Below, in pieces: positions 36,771 to 46,451 of a stretch of DNA of 64,000 nucleotides. The stretch covers positions 1 to 64,000 of the forward strand of contig NZ_JAMXXN010000012.1 of the NCBI RefSeq assembly GCF_024129435.1, written 5' to 3'. The notes under the pieces are model-generated. The model did no database searches. It was not told the origin of the DNA and was given only the letters and a program-made list of their open reading frames with translations. Position 1 is the stretch's first letter; the number at the start of each line of letters is the position of its first letter. The translations under genes were made by a program, and so were the position numbers. The DNA comes from Acinetobacter lwoffii (GTDB lineage Bacteria; Pseudomonadota; Gammaproteobacteria; Pseudomonadales; Moraxellaceae).

Positions 36771-37742
36771 TTAATTGCCTACTTCAATTTTGATTAATGC
36801 CAACGCAATTCTTTCCACATGTTGGTAAGCCGGTTGTTCCAGTTCTTCACCAAAAATATCCGGGTCAATTTCTTCATAGGACCAGATTATATTTTGATGC
36901 TGTTTCATCAAATCTTTAAGATGCTGCAAAAACAGATTGCCATGTTCAGTCACGGTCACACCGGTATATAGAAATAAATGTCCGCCAGAATTCAGGCGCT
37001 GTAGACCTTCTTTTATAATCCTGAATGATAAATCACAGCCATCCAGCGCATTACCGCCATGACGATATTGACGTTGTTCGGGATCAATTAAATACGGTGG
37101 ATTAGCAAAAATCAGATCAAATTTTCCATCAAGATTGGAAAATAAATTACTTTGAACCGGATGAATATGGTTTAAGCCGGCAAAACTGATATTAATCTGG
37201 CTATAGAGCAAGGCTTTGGGATTCAGGTCTGCAACCATCATTTCATTCACATCCGGAAAATGTCTGGCAATACTGATTGCGGCTGCTGAAGTGCCACAAC
37301 ACATTTCCACGACCCGTTTGAAAGGGCGAGGCTGAGCAGCTAGATATTGCTTGAGATGATAGATAAAGCGATACGTATCCGGACCAAAAAATACCGCATC
37401 CTGCTGAGTGGTGGGAAAAGCTGAATGAATAAAAAGTTCGCCATCGAGTGAAGAAACCCGAACCTGACTCAAGTATTGATCTTCCTGAAACTGTAGAAGC
37501 TGATGTTCTTGCAATAATGCAAAAAGGGCAGAATCAAGATCAGTTTTTTTAAAGTTTAGATTCCAGCCAAAGATATCCTGATGGGTTCTTTGCTTATAAA
37601 GTTCATTCTTTTTTCGATTCAGAATTCGCTGGTGGGAAAGCGGTGTAATGGTCGTAAACTGATAATCTTGTTGTTTTAAAAAGGCTAATAAATAAAGCAA
37701 AGCTTGCTGCGGGCTGCTTTGAATCTCTAAAATTTGGTTCAT
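36771..37742 (-). CDS. Class I SAM-dependent methyltransferase, HemK/PrmB-like
   Basis: A 323-residue protein. The SAM-binding motif VVEMCCGTSAAAISIA is near residues 144–159 and the catalytic-type NPPY motif (FANPPYL) near 215, the latter typical of enzymes that methylate amide or amino nitrogens (PrmC/PrmB, rRNA m2G enzymes). The helical N-terminal 120 residues are of no family I can name. The target cannot be told from the sequence; a translation-related substrate is a reasonable guess. It follows no operon partner. Confidence 0.7.
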   Translation of the reverse strand: MNQILEIQSSPQQALLYLLAFLKQQDYQFTTITPLSHQRILNRKKNELYKQRTHQDIFGWNLNFKKTDLDSALFALLQEHQLLQFQEDQYLSQVRVSSLDGELFIHSAFPTTQQDAVFFGPDTYRFIYHLKQYLAAQPRPFKRVVEMCCGTSAAAISIARHFPDVNEMMVADLNPKALLYSQINISFAGLNHIHPVQSNLFSNLDGKFDLIFANPPYLIDPEQRQYRHGGNALDGCDLSFRIIKEGLQRLNSGGHLFLYTGVTVTEHGNLFLQHLKDLMKQHQNIIWSYEEIDPDIFGEELEQPAYQHVERIALALIKIEVGN

Positions 37743-38019
37743 ACGGATATGCTCTTCTATTTATTTAACCTACATGAAAAGATTAATTCACTTTATGCCT
37801 GCAAGAGACAATATCAAACCAGTCGTGAATGATCAAAGCTATACAGCACTGGATTCCATGGAAAGGGATCAGTTTATATTCACCTAAATAATGCATTGCT
37901 TAGGTAAAAATGTGATGAGAATTGGTTGGATTTGTATAGGTCGTAGGCATAATTTTATTGGTTAAGCAGCCTTATTATGATTTTGCGAACTATTATTTTT
38001 TATTCATGATTATACGTAT
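37743..38019. other. Intergenic gap without a recognisable gene
   Basis: The 335 bases between the methyltransferase and pirin genes are AT-rich. The only feature I can support is the terminator at its right end. A 37-codon plus-strand frame at 37773 has no ribosome site and no recognisable character, so it is not called. Confidence 0.4.
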
Positions 38020-38056
38020 AAAAAATGGCTATTAATCACTGGGATCAATAGCCATT
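38020..38056 (-). terminator. Terminator after the pirin gene
   Basis: AATGGCTATT and AATAGCCATT pair around a 13-base loop; six T follow on the minus strand. Confidence 0.75.
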
Positions 38057-38077
38057 AGAGCTGAGAGCTTTAAAAGC

Positions 38078-38776
38078 TTAGTTGGGTACTTCCGGCAAAT
38101 CAAACCAGATCACTTGCGCATCTTCGCTTGCTTTAATTTCTGTATCATCTAGAAAAGCAATTGCGCCGCCAGCTTCAACTGTATGTTCAGCGATCTGGAC
38201 AGTGCCAGAAACAACATGTACATAATTAATATGCTGGGTCGCTTTCACTTCCAGACTTTGGCCTTGCTGAATCACCGCAGTTTTGACTTCGGCATTCTGA
38301 CGAATATGCATCGGTGCATTGTCATTCGGACCACAAATCAAATGCCACTGGTTCGGTTGCTCATGCGGGTCAAGACGGATTTGCTGATAGTTCGGCTTGG
38401 CATCACGTTCATTTGGAATAATCCAGATTTGCAGTAAATGGACCTGTTCGTCGCCCTGGTTCATTTCACTGTGCCGCACACCTGTTCCGGCGCTCATCAG
38501 TTGCCATTCACCCGCAGCAATTCCGCCATGATTGCCCATGCTGTCCTGATGGGTAATGGTTCCTTTCAGCACACAGGTCAGGATTTCCATATTGTCATGC
38601 GGATGTGTGCCAAAACCCTGATGACCATCAATCAGGTCATCATTAATCACGCGTAAAGCACTGATACCCATATACTTTGGATTATACCAGTTACCAAATG
38701 AGAAGCTGTGTTTAGACTCTAGCCAGCCCATTTTTACATGACCACGATTTTCGCTAGGATGTAGAAAAGCATTCAT
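38078..38776 (-). CDS. Pirin-family bicupin (YhhW-like)
   Basis: A 232-residue cupin protein. The N-terminal cupin shows the metal-site block FGTHPHDNMEILTCVLKGTI then HQDS (His near 58 and 60) and SAGTGVRHSEMNQ (His near 102, Glu near 104), matching pirin and E. coli YhhW, a quercetin 2,3-dioxygenase in vitro. The in vivo role of bacterial pirins is not settled. It is a single-gene unit with a terminator behind it. Confidence 0.87.
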   Translation of the reverse strand: MNAFLHPSENRGHVKMGWLESKHSFSFGNWYNPKYMGISALRVINDDLIDGHQGFGTHPHDNMEILTCVLKGTITHQDSMGNHGGIAAGEWQLMSAGTGVRHSEMNQGDEQVHLLQIWIIPNERDAKPNYQQIRLDPHEQPNQWHLICGPNDNAPMHIRQNAEVKTAVIQQGQSLEVKATQHINYVHVVSGTVQIAEHTVEAGGAIAFLDDTEIKASEDAQVIWFDLPEVPN

Positions 38777-38903
38777 GATTTCATCTCGACATTATTTTTA
38801 ACTTGAGATCATCATACTGTCGTTTTATAACTGAAAAAATCTCAAATAGGCGACAGATCATTACATTTTTGCAACGACATAGCTGAAAGTAAACATAAGG
38901 AAT

Positions 38904-38933
38904 AAAAAAGCCCGCTCAAAAGCAGGCTATTTT
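38904..38933 (-). terminator. Terminator after the L,D-transpeptidase gene
   Basis: AGCCTGC and GCGGGCT (one mismatch) pair around a six-base loop, followed by six T on the minus strand. Confidence 0.75.
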
Positions 38934-38955
38934 ATTCAAATCGTTAGACCAATCA

Positions 38956-40176
38956 TCATTCTAAGAAACGAACCGTTACGCCAGATTTGACTTTACGGCC
39001 AAGATCATTGGCATCCCAGTTAGTTAAACGAATACAACCATGTGACGCTGTTTTCGAAATGGTAGATGGATTTGGTGTCCCGTGAATACCGAATGATTTC
39101 TTGCTTAAACCAATCCAGATATTCCCGACAGGACCGTTAGGACCTGGTGGTAAAGATAGTGGTTTTAAGTTTTTACCTTGTACAAAGTTAGAAGGTGAGT
39201 AGCTGTACCAAGGGTTTGGTGCAACACCTGTGACTTTATAGGTTCCGGTCGGAGATGGTGTATCTGCACTACCAATGGTGGCAGGGAATGACGCGATCAT
39301 TTGATTCTTACTGTTAAATAAGTACAGTTGTTTTGCACCTTTATGTGCAACAATCAAGTGAATACCTTCAGGCAAGTCATTACGTACATTACTGACCAGT
39401 AATTTTTCACCCACTTTATTAAAGTTAGCATTTGGATTGAGTTTCTTTAAGAAATTCTCATCCATATGGAATTTTTCACTCAACATTTCACTGACACGTG
39501 TGTAGTACAAGCCTTTCATTTTTGCCTGTAACGCATAATCTGAAGGAATAGACTTGGCAAACGGACCTGCCAGATCTTTTTCAGTAATGGTGTATTCAAT
39601 AAAGGTTGGCTTAGAACCTTGACGTGCAACTAGTTTATCCCAGGTTTCCTGAGTCAAAACACCTGTCGGTTTGATGCCATTCATTTGCTGGAAAGATGCA
39701 ATCGCTTTCAGTGTGTTTTTACCGCTGGTTCCGTCAATCGCACCCGGTGACGCATGGGCATTATTCAGCATGACATGCGCACGTGCGTAAACTGGGAATT
39801 GACCTGCACCGATATTTTCATACCACTGGGCATTATTTAAGCCATCTAAAGTCCAAGAAGCTTTGGTCGCTGCAGAGTTAGTCGGTGCTTTGGTATTTGG
39901 TGCTGCGCCAATAGAAGCAATCTGATCTTCGGTATCCTGTAGCTCATTCAGTGCTTCAGATGCCTGTTTTAAGTCTTGTTGTTCTTGTGCGGTAATTTGC
40001 GCTTCTGCAGGTGCTTGGGCCGCTGAAGCTTCAGTTGCTAATGGATCAATCGGATCTTGCACTGCAACATCAGTCACCACTTGGGGTTTTAATGGTTGTT
40101 CAGCAGTAGACGCGGCAAAAACTTGACCTGCGAAAATGCAACCTAGACTCACAGCGAGCATTGTGCGAACGAACAT
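38956..40176 (-). CDS. L,D-transpeptidase (YkuD domain) with peptidoglycan-binding domain
   Basis: A 406-residue exported protein with a signal peptide ending FAAS near residue 23. A Gln/Glu/Ala-rich linker leads to a peptidoglycan-binding-1 domain (about 120–185: QFPVYARAHVMLNNAHASPG to LTQETWDKLVARQG). A LysM-like segment and the catalytic YkuD domain (about 265–406) follow, with the HGTPNPSTISKTASHGCIRL motif holding the catalytic Cys near 380. Such enzymes make 3–3 crosslinks or attach proteins to peptidoglycan. AAGG lies nine bases before the ATG at 40176; an upstream TTG is less likely. Confidence 0.88.
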   Translation of the reverse strand: MFVRTMLAVSLGCIFAGQVFAASTAEQPLKPQVVTDVAVQDPIDPLATEASAAQAPAEAQITAQEQQDLKQASEALNELQDTEDQIASIGAAPNTKAPTNSAATKASWTLDGLNNAQWYENIGAGQFPVYARAHVMLNNAHASPGAIDGTSGKNTLKAIASFQQMNGIKPTGVLTQETWDKLVARQGSKPTFIEYTITEKDLAGPFAKSIPSDYALQAKMKGLYYTRVSEMLSEKFHMDENFLKKLNPNANFNKVGEKLLVSNVRNDLPEGIHLIVAHKGAKQLYLFNSKNQMIASFPATIGSADTPSPTGTYKVTGVAPNPWYSYSPSNFVQGKNLKPLSLPPGPNGPVGNIWIGLSKKSFGIHGTPNPSTISKTASHGCIRLTNWDANDLGRKVKSGVTVRFLE

Positions 40177-40381
40177 GTAACTCAACCTTAAGAATTATTT
40201 CTTTAACTATGTGAAAAAACACTATAAGTATTACAGAAAAAATGTGGAGATGCAGTAGTTGTTTTGTGTAAATCACTAGGTTGCCGTTCAATCCGATCGG
40301 TTTTTAAAGTTGCCAGAAGTTATTAAAACTGCGGCCTTTTTGCTATGATGTTGGCAATGTCAAAGAAAGATGGGAATGTGA

Positions 40382-41452
40382 ATGACGACCTTAAAAAATG
40401 ATCGTTTTCTGCGCGCATTGTTGCGTGAGCCTGTAGATGCTACGCCAGTATGGATGATGCGTCAGGCTGGCCGTTATTTGCCTGAGTACCGCGAAACGCG
40501 TACCAAGGCAGGAGATTTCCTTTCGCTTTGCAAGAATACTGAACTGGCCTGTGAAGTAACTTTGCAGCCTTTACGCCGTTATGATCTTGATGCCGCGATT
40601 TTATTCTCGGATATCTTGACGGTTCCGGATGCTTTGGGACTGGGGCTGTATTTTGAAGCCGGTGAAGGCCCGAAATTTCACAAGACCATCCGTACCGAAC
40701 AGGATGTCGCCAACCTGCCTGCATTTAATGCCAAGTCGGATCTGGATTATGTGATGAATGCCGTTTCGACCATTCGTTCAGCCTTGGGTGGTCAGGTTCC
40801 TCTGATTGGTTTCTCGGGCAGTCCATGGACTCTGGCAACGTATATGGTCGAAGGCGGTTCAAGCAAGGATTTCCGTTTTACCAAACAGATGATGTATGCG
40901 CAGCCTGAAGTTTTGCATGCTTTACTGGATCGTCTGGCTGATGCAGTGACTGAATATTTGAATGCGCAGATCGATGCGGGTGCACAAGCGGTACAGATCT
41001 TTGATAGTTGGGGTGGGGCATTAGCACATCGTGAATATATCGAGTTCTCGCTGAATTATATGCAGAAGATTGTCGCTGGTCTGCAACGTGAGAAAGACGG
41101 TCGCAAGATTCCGGTAATTCTGTTTACCAAAGGTGGCGGTCAATGGTTGGAACCGATGATTACGACAGGCGCAGATGCGTTTGGTCTGGACTGGACCACG
41201 CCATTGAATGTCGCTCGTCAAACCGTTGCGGGTCGTGCAGCACTTCAGGGTAACCTGGATCCTGCAACTTTATATGGTTCATCAGACACCATCATTAAAG
41301 CAACAAAAGCCATGCTGGATGATGCCTATGCCAATGGCGAGAAAACCGGTTATGTTGCCAATCTGGGTCATGGTATTACCCAGTGGGTTGATCCGGCGAA
41401 TCCAAAAGCATTCATTGATACCGTACATGAGTATAGTGCCAAATATCTTTAG
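40382..41452 (+). CDS. hemE: Uroporphyrinogen decarboxylase
   Basis: HemE converts uroporphyrinogen III to coproporphyrinogen III in heme synthesis. The 356-residue enzyme has the signature [17 protein letters not shown] near residues 21–37 (substrate-binding Arg residues), the [14 protein letters not shown] block with the catalytic Asp near 78, and [17 protein letters not shown] near 140–156. It is followed ten bases on by a DUF817 gene, probably co-transcribed. Confidence 0.97.
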   Translation: MTTLKNDRFLRALLREPVDATPVWMMRQAGRYLPEYRETRTKAGDFLSLCKNTELACEVTLQPLRRYDLDAAILFSDILTVPDALGLGLYFEAGEGPKFHKTIRTEQDVANLPAFNAKSDLDYVMNAVSTIRSALGGQVPLIGFSGSPWTLATYMVEGGSSKDFRFTKQMMYAQPEVLHALLDRLADAVTEYLNAQIDAGAQAVQIFDSWGGALAHREYIEFSLNYMQKIVAGLQREKDGRKIPVILFTKGGGQWLEPMITTGADAFGLDWTTPLNVARQTVAGRAALQGNLDPATLYGSSDTIIKATKAMLDDAYANGEKTGYVANLGHGITQWVDPANPKAFIDTVHEYSAKYL

Positions 41453-41462
41453 GATGTAAACC

Positions 41463-42266
41463 TTGATCGATCTATTCAAATCAGGGTTTGAATTTACTTA
41501 TAAGGCAGCTTCGGCTGCCTTATTTGGGATTTTACTCCTGCTGGCTTTTGCGCTGACTGCTTCTATGGGCAGCGATCTCTTTTTCGGTTTTTACCGGTAT
41601 GACTATCTGCTTTTTTTTGCTTTGCTGATTCAGGTGATATTGCTCTATACAAAACTGGAATCCTGGGCTGAAGCCAAAGTGATTGCGCTATTTCATCTCA
41701 TGGCCATGGTGATGGAAATCTTCCTGACCCATCCGGCAATTGCTTCCTGGCATTACCCACAACCCGCGGTATTTAAAATCCTGACCGTACCTTTGTTTGC
41801 TGGCTTTATGTATTCGGCAGTCGGCAGCTTTTTTGCACGTTCTTTACGTCTATATCAGGTTTCATTTGAAAAATTGCCGCGTTTTAGTCATATGCTGGCT
41901 TTGGCAGTCTTGTCTTATATCAACTTTATGAGCAAGTTTTTTATTCCTGACTATCGTCTGATTCTATTTGTCTGGAGCGTGATCATGTTCTGGAAAACCA
42001 GAATCCGCTTCCAGCTGAATCAGCATGCTTTTCAGTTGCCGATGTTACCCGTACTGCTGATTCTGGCGTTTATTATCTGGATTGCCGAGAACATCAGTAC
42101 CTTTTACCAGATCTGGCTCTATCCAAGCCAGATTGAGCAATGGCATATGGTGGGATGGGGCAAACTCGGATCTTGGTATTTATTATTACTGCTGAGTCTG
42201 GTGTTGGTACTGAAAATCTTGGGACAGCGTAATTTACAAGGCGATTGGGCGCTCAAAGAACAGTAA
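41463..42266 (+). CDS. DUF817 family integral membrane protein
   Basis: A 267-residue protein with about eight transmembrane helices. WHYPQPAVFKILTVPLFAGF then MYSAVGS near residues 96–122 and the C-terminal WGKLGSWYLLLL match the DUF817 family. The start is a TTG at 41463 with AGGA eight bases upstream and no ATG nearby; it lies ten bases after hemE, so translation may be coupled. Function of the family is unknown. Confidence 0.75.
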   Translation: MIDLFKSGFEFTYKAASAALFGILLLLAFALTASMGSDLFFGFYRYDYLLFFALLIQVILLYTKLESWAEAKVIALFHLMAMVMEIFLTHPAIASWHYPQPAVFKILTVPLFAGFMYSAVGSFFARSLRLYQVSFEKLPRFSHMLALAVLSYINFMSKFFIPDYRLILFVWSVIMFWKTRIRFQLNQHAFQLPMLPVLLILAFIIWIAENISTFYQIWLYPSQIEQWHMVGWGKLGSWYLLLLLSLVLVLKILGQRNLQGDWALKEQ

Positions 42267-42409
42267 AATCAACCAGGTTATGTTTATGTAAAGCATGCAT
42301 TTTTTCAATTGCGCCAAACTTGACTTGTCGCTACTCTCCTGAGTATGTAATTTAAATTACATCATTAGAGTAATAACAAAGATTGCATGAGAATAATTGG
42401 AGAATAACT

Positions 42410-42880
42410 ATGTTGAAAAAAATTATGCTGGCGGCGGTATTGGCGACTGGTTCAAGCATGGCGATGGCTGACCGAGATGTCGGTTGTGGTATCGGAAGCC
42501 AGGTGTGGGCGGGTCAGTCTGGTATTATTCCTAAACTCTTTGCAGGTACGACCAACGTTCTGTTCACGAATCAGTGGCTCGGGATCACTTTTGGTACTTT
42601 AGGTTGTAGCCAGGGCGGTACCGTAACCGCTCAAGTGGTGACCTTTACCAATGAAAACGCTGAAGCATTGGCGCGTGATATGGCAGTTGGAGAGGGTGAA
42701 AGCCTGAATGTTCTGGCTGAACTTTTGAATATTAAATCTGAAGATAAAGCTCGTTTCTTTAGCGTTTCCAAGCAGAATTTCTCTGAAATTTATTCCGAAG
42801 AAAACCAGAATACATTACAAGTTTTAAGCACCTTACAAACTGTGATGGCCAAAGATGAAGTATTGAAATCCTACATCTGA
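42410..42880 (+). CDS. DUF3015 family periplasmic protein
   Basis: A 156-residue exported protein. The signal peptide MLKKIMLAAVLATGSSMAMA is followed by DVGCGIGSQVWAGQSGIIPK and GTLGCSQGG, whose paired cysteines mark DUF3015. GGAG seven bases before the ATG at 42410 fixes the start. It precedes a DUF4105 gene on the same strand, with a hairpin between them. The family has no assigned function. Confidence 0.8.
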   Translation: MLKKIMLAAVLATGSSMAMADRDVGCGIGSQVWAGQSGIIPKLFAGTTNVLFTNQWLGITFGTLGCSQGGTVTAQVVTFTNENAEALARDMAVGEGESLNVLAELLNIKSEDKARFFSVSKQNFSEIYSEENQNTLQVLSTLQTVMAKDEVLKSYI

Positions 42881-42891
42881 TCCGCACCCTA

Positions 42892-42920
42892 AAAACCCTG
42901 CTGTTCTGGCAGGGTTTTCT
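42892..42920 (+). terminator. Hairpin terminator between the DUF3015 and DUF4105 genes
   Basis: AAAACCCTG and CAGGGTTTT pair around a nine-base loop, followed by CTT. The short T-run may allow read-through to the next gene. Confidence 0.65.
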
Positions 42921-42957
42921 TATGACTAAAAGAAATTGATGAGAATAAGTTAACTGA

Positions 42958-44844
42958 ATGAAATATGCGTTCTTCATGTTGGGCCTGACATTCAGCCCTT
43001 TAAGTTTTTCTAGCGAAATTAATCCAGACATCCAGCATTATATCGCTCAGGCCGAAACCCTGCGTCTGGATCAGAGCACCACCTGGCAGCGTCTGATGTA
43101 TGCTAATCCCGAAGGTCATAGCGAGGTTAACTATTCGGGCTATTTCCTGGCAGAGCAGGGAAAAACTGATCTAAAAAAAGAAATGCAGCATAACATTCAG
43201 GCTTTATTCCTGAGCGCAGAGCCGAATCAGTCTGTTCGCTGTAAGTTTCCGGCACGCAGCAGCTGGTTAATGCAGCAATTGAATATTTCCGAGCAACAAT
43301 TGCCTGCGATTAGTTGTCCTGATTTGGATAAATGGATTGGCGAGGTCAAGCCCTATCAGGCGACGCTGATTTATGCCACGGATTTTATGGGTAATCCCAG
43401 CTCCATGTTCGGGCATACCTTATTGCGGCTGGGCCCTAAAGACCAGCAACAACTCAATCTGATTTCTTATGCAGTCAACTATGCCGCAACGGTCGATGGC
43501 AATGACAACTGGTCCTTTGCCTGGAAAGGGCTGACCGGACAATATCCGGGTGAATATTCCCTGATGCCGTATTACCGCAAGGTCAAAGAGTATGGTGACT
43601 TTGAAAGCCGGGACTTATGGGAATATGAATTAAACTTAAGCCCGCAAGAAACCAGGTTTCTGGTACAGCATCTCTGGGAAATGCAAAATGTAAGTTTCCC
43701 TTATTATTTTATCAATGATAATTGTGCATATCGTTTACTCGGGCTGTTTGATCTGGTACGTCCCGAGTTAAATCTACAGAAACAGTTTAATTCGACTGCG
43801 ATTCCGATTGAAACGCTGAAAGTCGTAGAACAGCAGGGCTTGATCAAACAGAAAGTTTATCGTCCGGCGCTTGAAACTCAATTGCTGGCTCAATCCAGAC
43901 AGCATGGCAAAGCCTTGGCAAAAACTGCGCATCAGCTGGCTTATGCAGAAACAGACCTAATGCCTTCAATTTTGCAGCCTTATCCGGCAGAAGATCAGGC
44001 CAAAATTCTGGAAATGGCCTATGATCATTTATATCTGGACTTTCTCCGACAAAAAGTCGATGAATCTTTTGCTCAGCCACGTTTCCGCAAGCTATTGGGT
44101 TTAAGAAGTCAGCTGAATATCGAGAAGCAGCGTAAAGCGCCTGAACGTCCAAAAACAGATCCGGTACAAAGCCATCATGCACGCAATATCAGTATTCAGG
44201 CCGGACAGGTTCAAGGTGAATCCTTTGTCCAGCTTGGACATCGGCAAGCTTATCATGATCTTATTGATCCGCAAGGCGGTTTTCGTACCGGTACACAGTT
44301 GCTGTTTCTGGATGGGGCTTTGCAATATCGTGACAGTGAACTCAAGCTGGAACATCTGGATCTATTTACCGTCAATTCCTATAACCCGGTCAATCCGTTT
44401 AATACGCCATTATCTTGGGGTTTTAATCTGGGCTGGAAACAGGAGGCACTGGATGCGCATGGCCAGTTTAGTGAAGATGAGCAGCATGGCGTTGCCAGCT
44501 TAAAAACTCAGGTCGGTTATAGCTGGGCAAATGTCAGCCGTGAACATCTATGTTATGCACAAATGCAAACTCAGCTACAGGCAGGCAAGACACTTGATCA
44601 AGGCTGGCGCGTAGGTGCAGGCCCTACTGTGGGGTGCCAGAATATCTGGAGCGATCAGATCAACAGTCTGGTGCAGTTGGAACTGCCTTATTGGGAAGAT
44701 TCGCATCGCTGGCAGCTGAAACTGAATACTGAAATCCAATATGCATTCAATCCACAACATGCACTTCGGCTGTCTTGGGAATATCAGCAACAACAAACTA
44801 AAGACTGGGATCAATGGAGTCTTGGTTTGATCCGGTATTTTTAA
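42958..44844 (+). CDS. DUF4105 (Lnb-N-like) outer-envelope protein
   Basis: A 628-residue exported protein with a signal peptide ending SFSS near residue 19. The DUF4105 domain, with the papain-like region GNPSSMFGHTLLRLGPKDQQ near 145–165 and the NDNCAYRLL motif near 255, is related to the N-terminal domain of Enterococcus Lnb (lipoprotein N-acylation) and to NlpC/P60-type Cys–His enzymes. The C-terminal 250 residues alternate like a beta-rich or barrel domain and end in a Phe (LIRYF). A cell-envelope enzyme is likely, but its substrate is unknown. Confidence 0.75.
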   Translation: MKYAFFMLGLTFSPLSFSSEINPDIQHYIAQAETLRLDQSTTWQRLMYANPEGHSEVNYSGYFLAEQGKTDLKKEMQHNIQALFLSAEPNQSVRCKFPARSSWLMQQLNISEQQLPAISCPDLDKWIGEVKPYQATLIYATDFMGNPSSMFGHTLLRLGPKDQQQLNLISYAVNYAATVDGNDNWSFAWKGLTGQYPGEYSLMPYYRKVKEYGDFESRDLWEYELNLSPQETRFLVQHLWEMQNVSFPYYFINDNCAYRLLGLFDLVRPELNLQKQFNSTAIPIETLKVVEQQGLIKQKVYRPALETQLLAQSRQHGKALAKTAHQLAYAETDLMPSILQPYPAEDQAKILEMAYDHLYLDFLRQKVDESFAQPRFRKLLGLRSQLNIEKQRKAPERPKTDPVQSHHARNISIQAGQVQGESFVQLGHRQAYHDLIDPQGGFRTGTQLLFLDGALQYRDSELKLEHLDLFTVNSYNPVNPFNTPLSWGFNLGWKQEALDAHGQFSEDEQHGVASLKTQVGYSWANVSREHLCYAQMQTQLQAGKTLDQGWRVGAGPTVGCQNIWSDQINSLVQLELPYWEDSHRWQLKLNTEIQYAFNPQHALRLSWEYQQQQTKDWDQWSLGLIRYF

Positions 44845-45042
44845 GATTGAGTCAAAACTGATTAACACTATTCATAAATTGCTGTGTATCCATGAGGCTA
44901 CTGTTCGGTTTTCCCGTGTATAAAAAGATTGGCTGGGTTGGGTACAAATAATCTGGTCGATATTTTAGGAAAAATACCTGATATTTGTTATATTTATCAC
45001 ATAATGTGAGTACAAATTGCAAGGTTTTGGGGAACAGACAGT

Positions 45043-46440
45043 ATGAATAATGAATGCATGGCAAGACTGGCCGAGCAATGGGAACAGATCTGTCAAAATT
45101 ATTCATCTGATGACTTATTGCATGCCTTTCATTTTATTCAAGATCATTCCCTGATTCTGGTGGAAGAATTCTATAAAAACATGCTCATTGAAAAGGAATC
45201 TGCAGAATTCTTTTCCGATGACTTGATTCAACAGCGCTTGCGCGACACTTTAAATGCCTGGCTACTTGAAAGCTTTGGTGTAGGGATTAATAAACGCTAT
45301 GCCGATGCCGTGCAGAAACAGGCGATGGTGGGGCATGTGCATGCGCGTGTCGGAATTCCATCCTGGCTGATCATGCGCGGTGTACGTGAAATTGAGCGTA
45401 AAATGTTTGAACTGCTGGATGAGAATCCTCATCACAGTATGTTGACTACCTGCAGTTATATTGTCCAGATCATGGGGTTTGCCACAGAAGTCATGTGCCG
45501 ATCTTATGAAGCCAAAACAGCCATGAATCAGGAAATTAAACACAGTTATCGTGTTTTTTCAGCGATGCAGGATGTGGCCGTACAAAAAGATAAACAGCGC
45601 AGTTCATTGCTAGACTGGGAAAATGAGCTCATGTTCAAGGTCTTTTCTGAGCATGAAAAATTGAATCATCCGATGTTGTCCAAGTCGGAGTTTGGTTTAT
45701 GGTTTATTCATAAAGCCTCTTATGCTTTTACCGGCTCTGACCAGGTCGATTTAATCATTGAACGAATTTATCAAGTCGATGAACTTAATCAAGATATCAT
45801 GGACTGTACGGACAAAAACAATATGCTGGGACTAATCCAGCAGATCCGTGACTTGAACCGCGAAATTCAGCTGCTGGTGGACCAGTTATTTCAGGTGGCC
45901 GAATATATTGAATCAGGTAATGATTCATTGACCCAGTTACTGAATCGCCGTTATTTGAATACGATTATTTCACGTGAAATCACTTTTTCTCGTAAGAATC
46001 ATACGCCTTTGTCTTTACTTGCTATCGATGCTGATTATTTCAAAAGTATTAATGACAAATTCGGACATGCAGCAGGTGATCTGGCCTTGAAATTTCTGGC
46101 CGAAGCATTGCAAAAATATAGTCAGGGCAGTGATTATGCTTTTCGGGTCGGCGGTGAAGAGTTTTTGCTGTTACTGGTGGATACTGATGAAAAACGTGCC
46201 CTCAATATCGCCGAAAGTATTCGTAAATATATTGAAAATGGCATGATTAATTCGGCACAAGGCCAGCAGTTTAAATTTACGGTGAGTATTGGTTGTGTGC
46301 TTTATGATGGACATCCGGATTATCAGCGCTTCCTGAATGCGGCAGATTCTGCCTTGTATATGGCGAAGAACAACGGGCGTAACAGGGTCTATATGGCTCA
46401 TCAGTCCTTGAACCCGGGCACACAGCCACTCTCGGTTTAA
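45043..46440 (+). CDS. dosC: DosC-like globin-coupled diguanylate cyclase
   Basis: A 465-residue soluble sensor. Residues 1–155 are a globin-type heme domain like E. coli DosC (YddV): the predicted proximal ligand is His100 in VHARVGIP, and Tyr44 in EEFYKNM matches the distal Tyr that binds O2. A middle helical region (about 160–300) shares SLLDWENELMFKV and SKSEFGLWFIHK with DosC. The C-terminal GGDEF domain has DADYFKSINDKFGHAAGD and the active site GGEEF near 370. It should make cyclic-di-GMP in an O2-dependent manner. No partner phosphodiesterase (DosP) is adjacent, unlike in E. coli. Confidence 0.85.
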   Translation: MNNECMARLAEQWEQICQNYSSDDLLHAFHFIQDHSLILVEEFYKNMLIEKESAEFFSDDLIQQRLRDTLNAWLLESFGVGINKRYADAVQKQAMVGHVHARVGIPSWLIMRGVREIERKMFELLDENPHHSMLTTCSYIVQIMGFATEVMCRSYEAKTAMNQEIKHSYRVFSAMQDVAVQKDKQRSSLLDWENELMFKVFSEHEKLNHPMLSKSEFGLWFIHKASYAFTGSDQVDLIIERIYQVDELNQDIMDCTDKNNMLGLIQQIRDLNREIQLLVDQLFQVAEYIESGNDSLTQLLNRRYLNTIISREITFSRKNHTPLSLLAIDADYFKSINDKFGHAAGDLALKFLAEALQKYSQGSDYAFRVGGEEFLLLLVDTDEKRALNIAESIRKYIENGMINSAQGQQFKFTVSIGCVLYDGHPDYQRFLNAADSALYMAKNNGRNRVYMAHQSLNPGTQPLSV

Positions 46441-46451
46441 ATGAAAGGTTT

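Noticed and set aside
37773..37886. 37-codon plus-strand frame in the gap before the pirin gene
   Set aside because: No ribosome site and no recognisable composition or motif.
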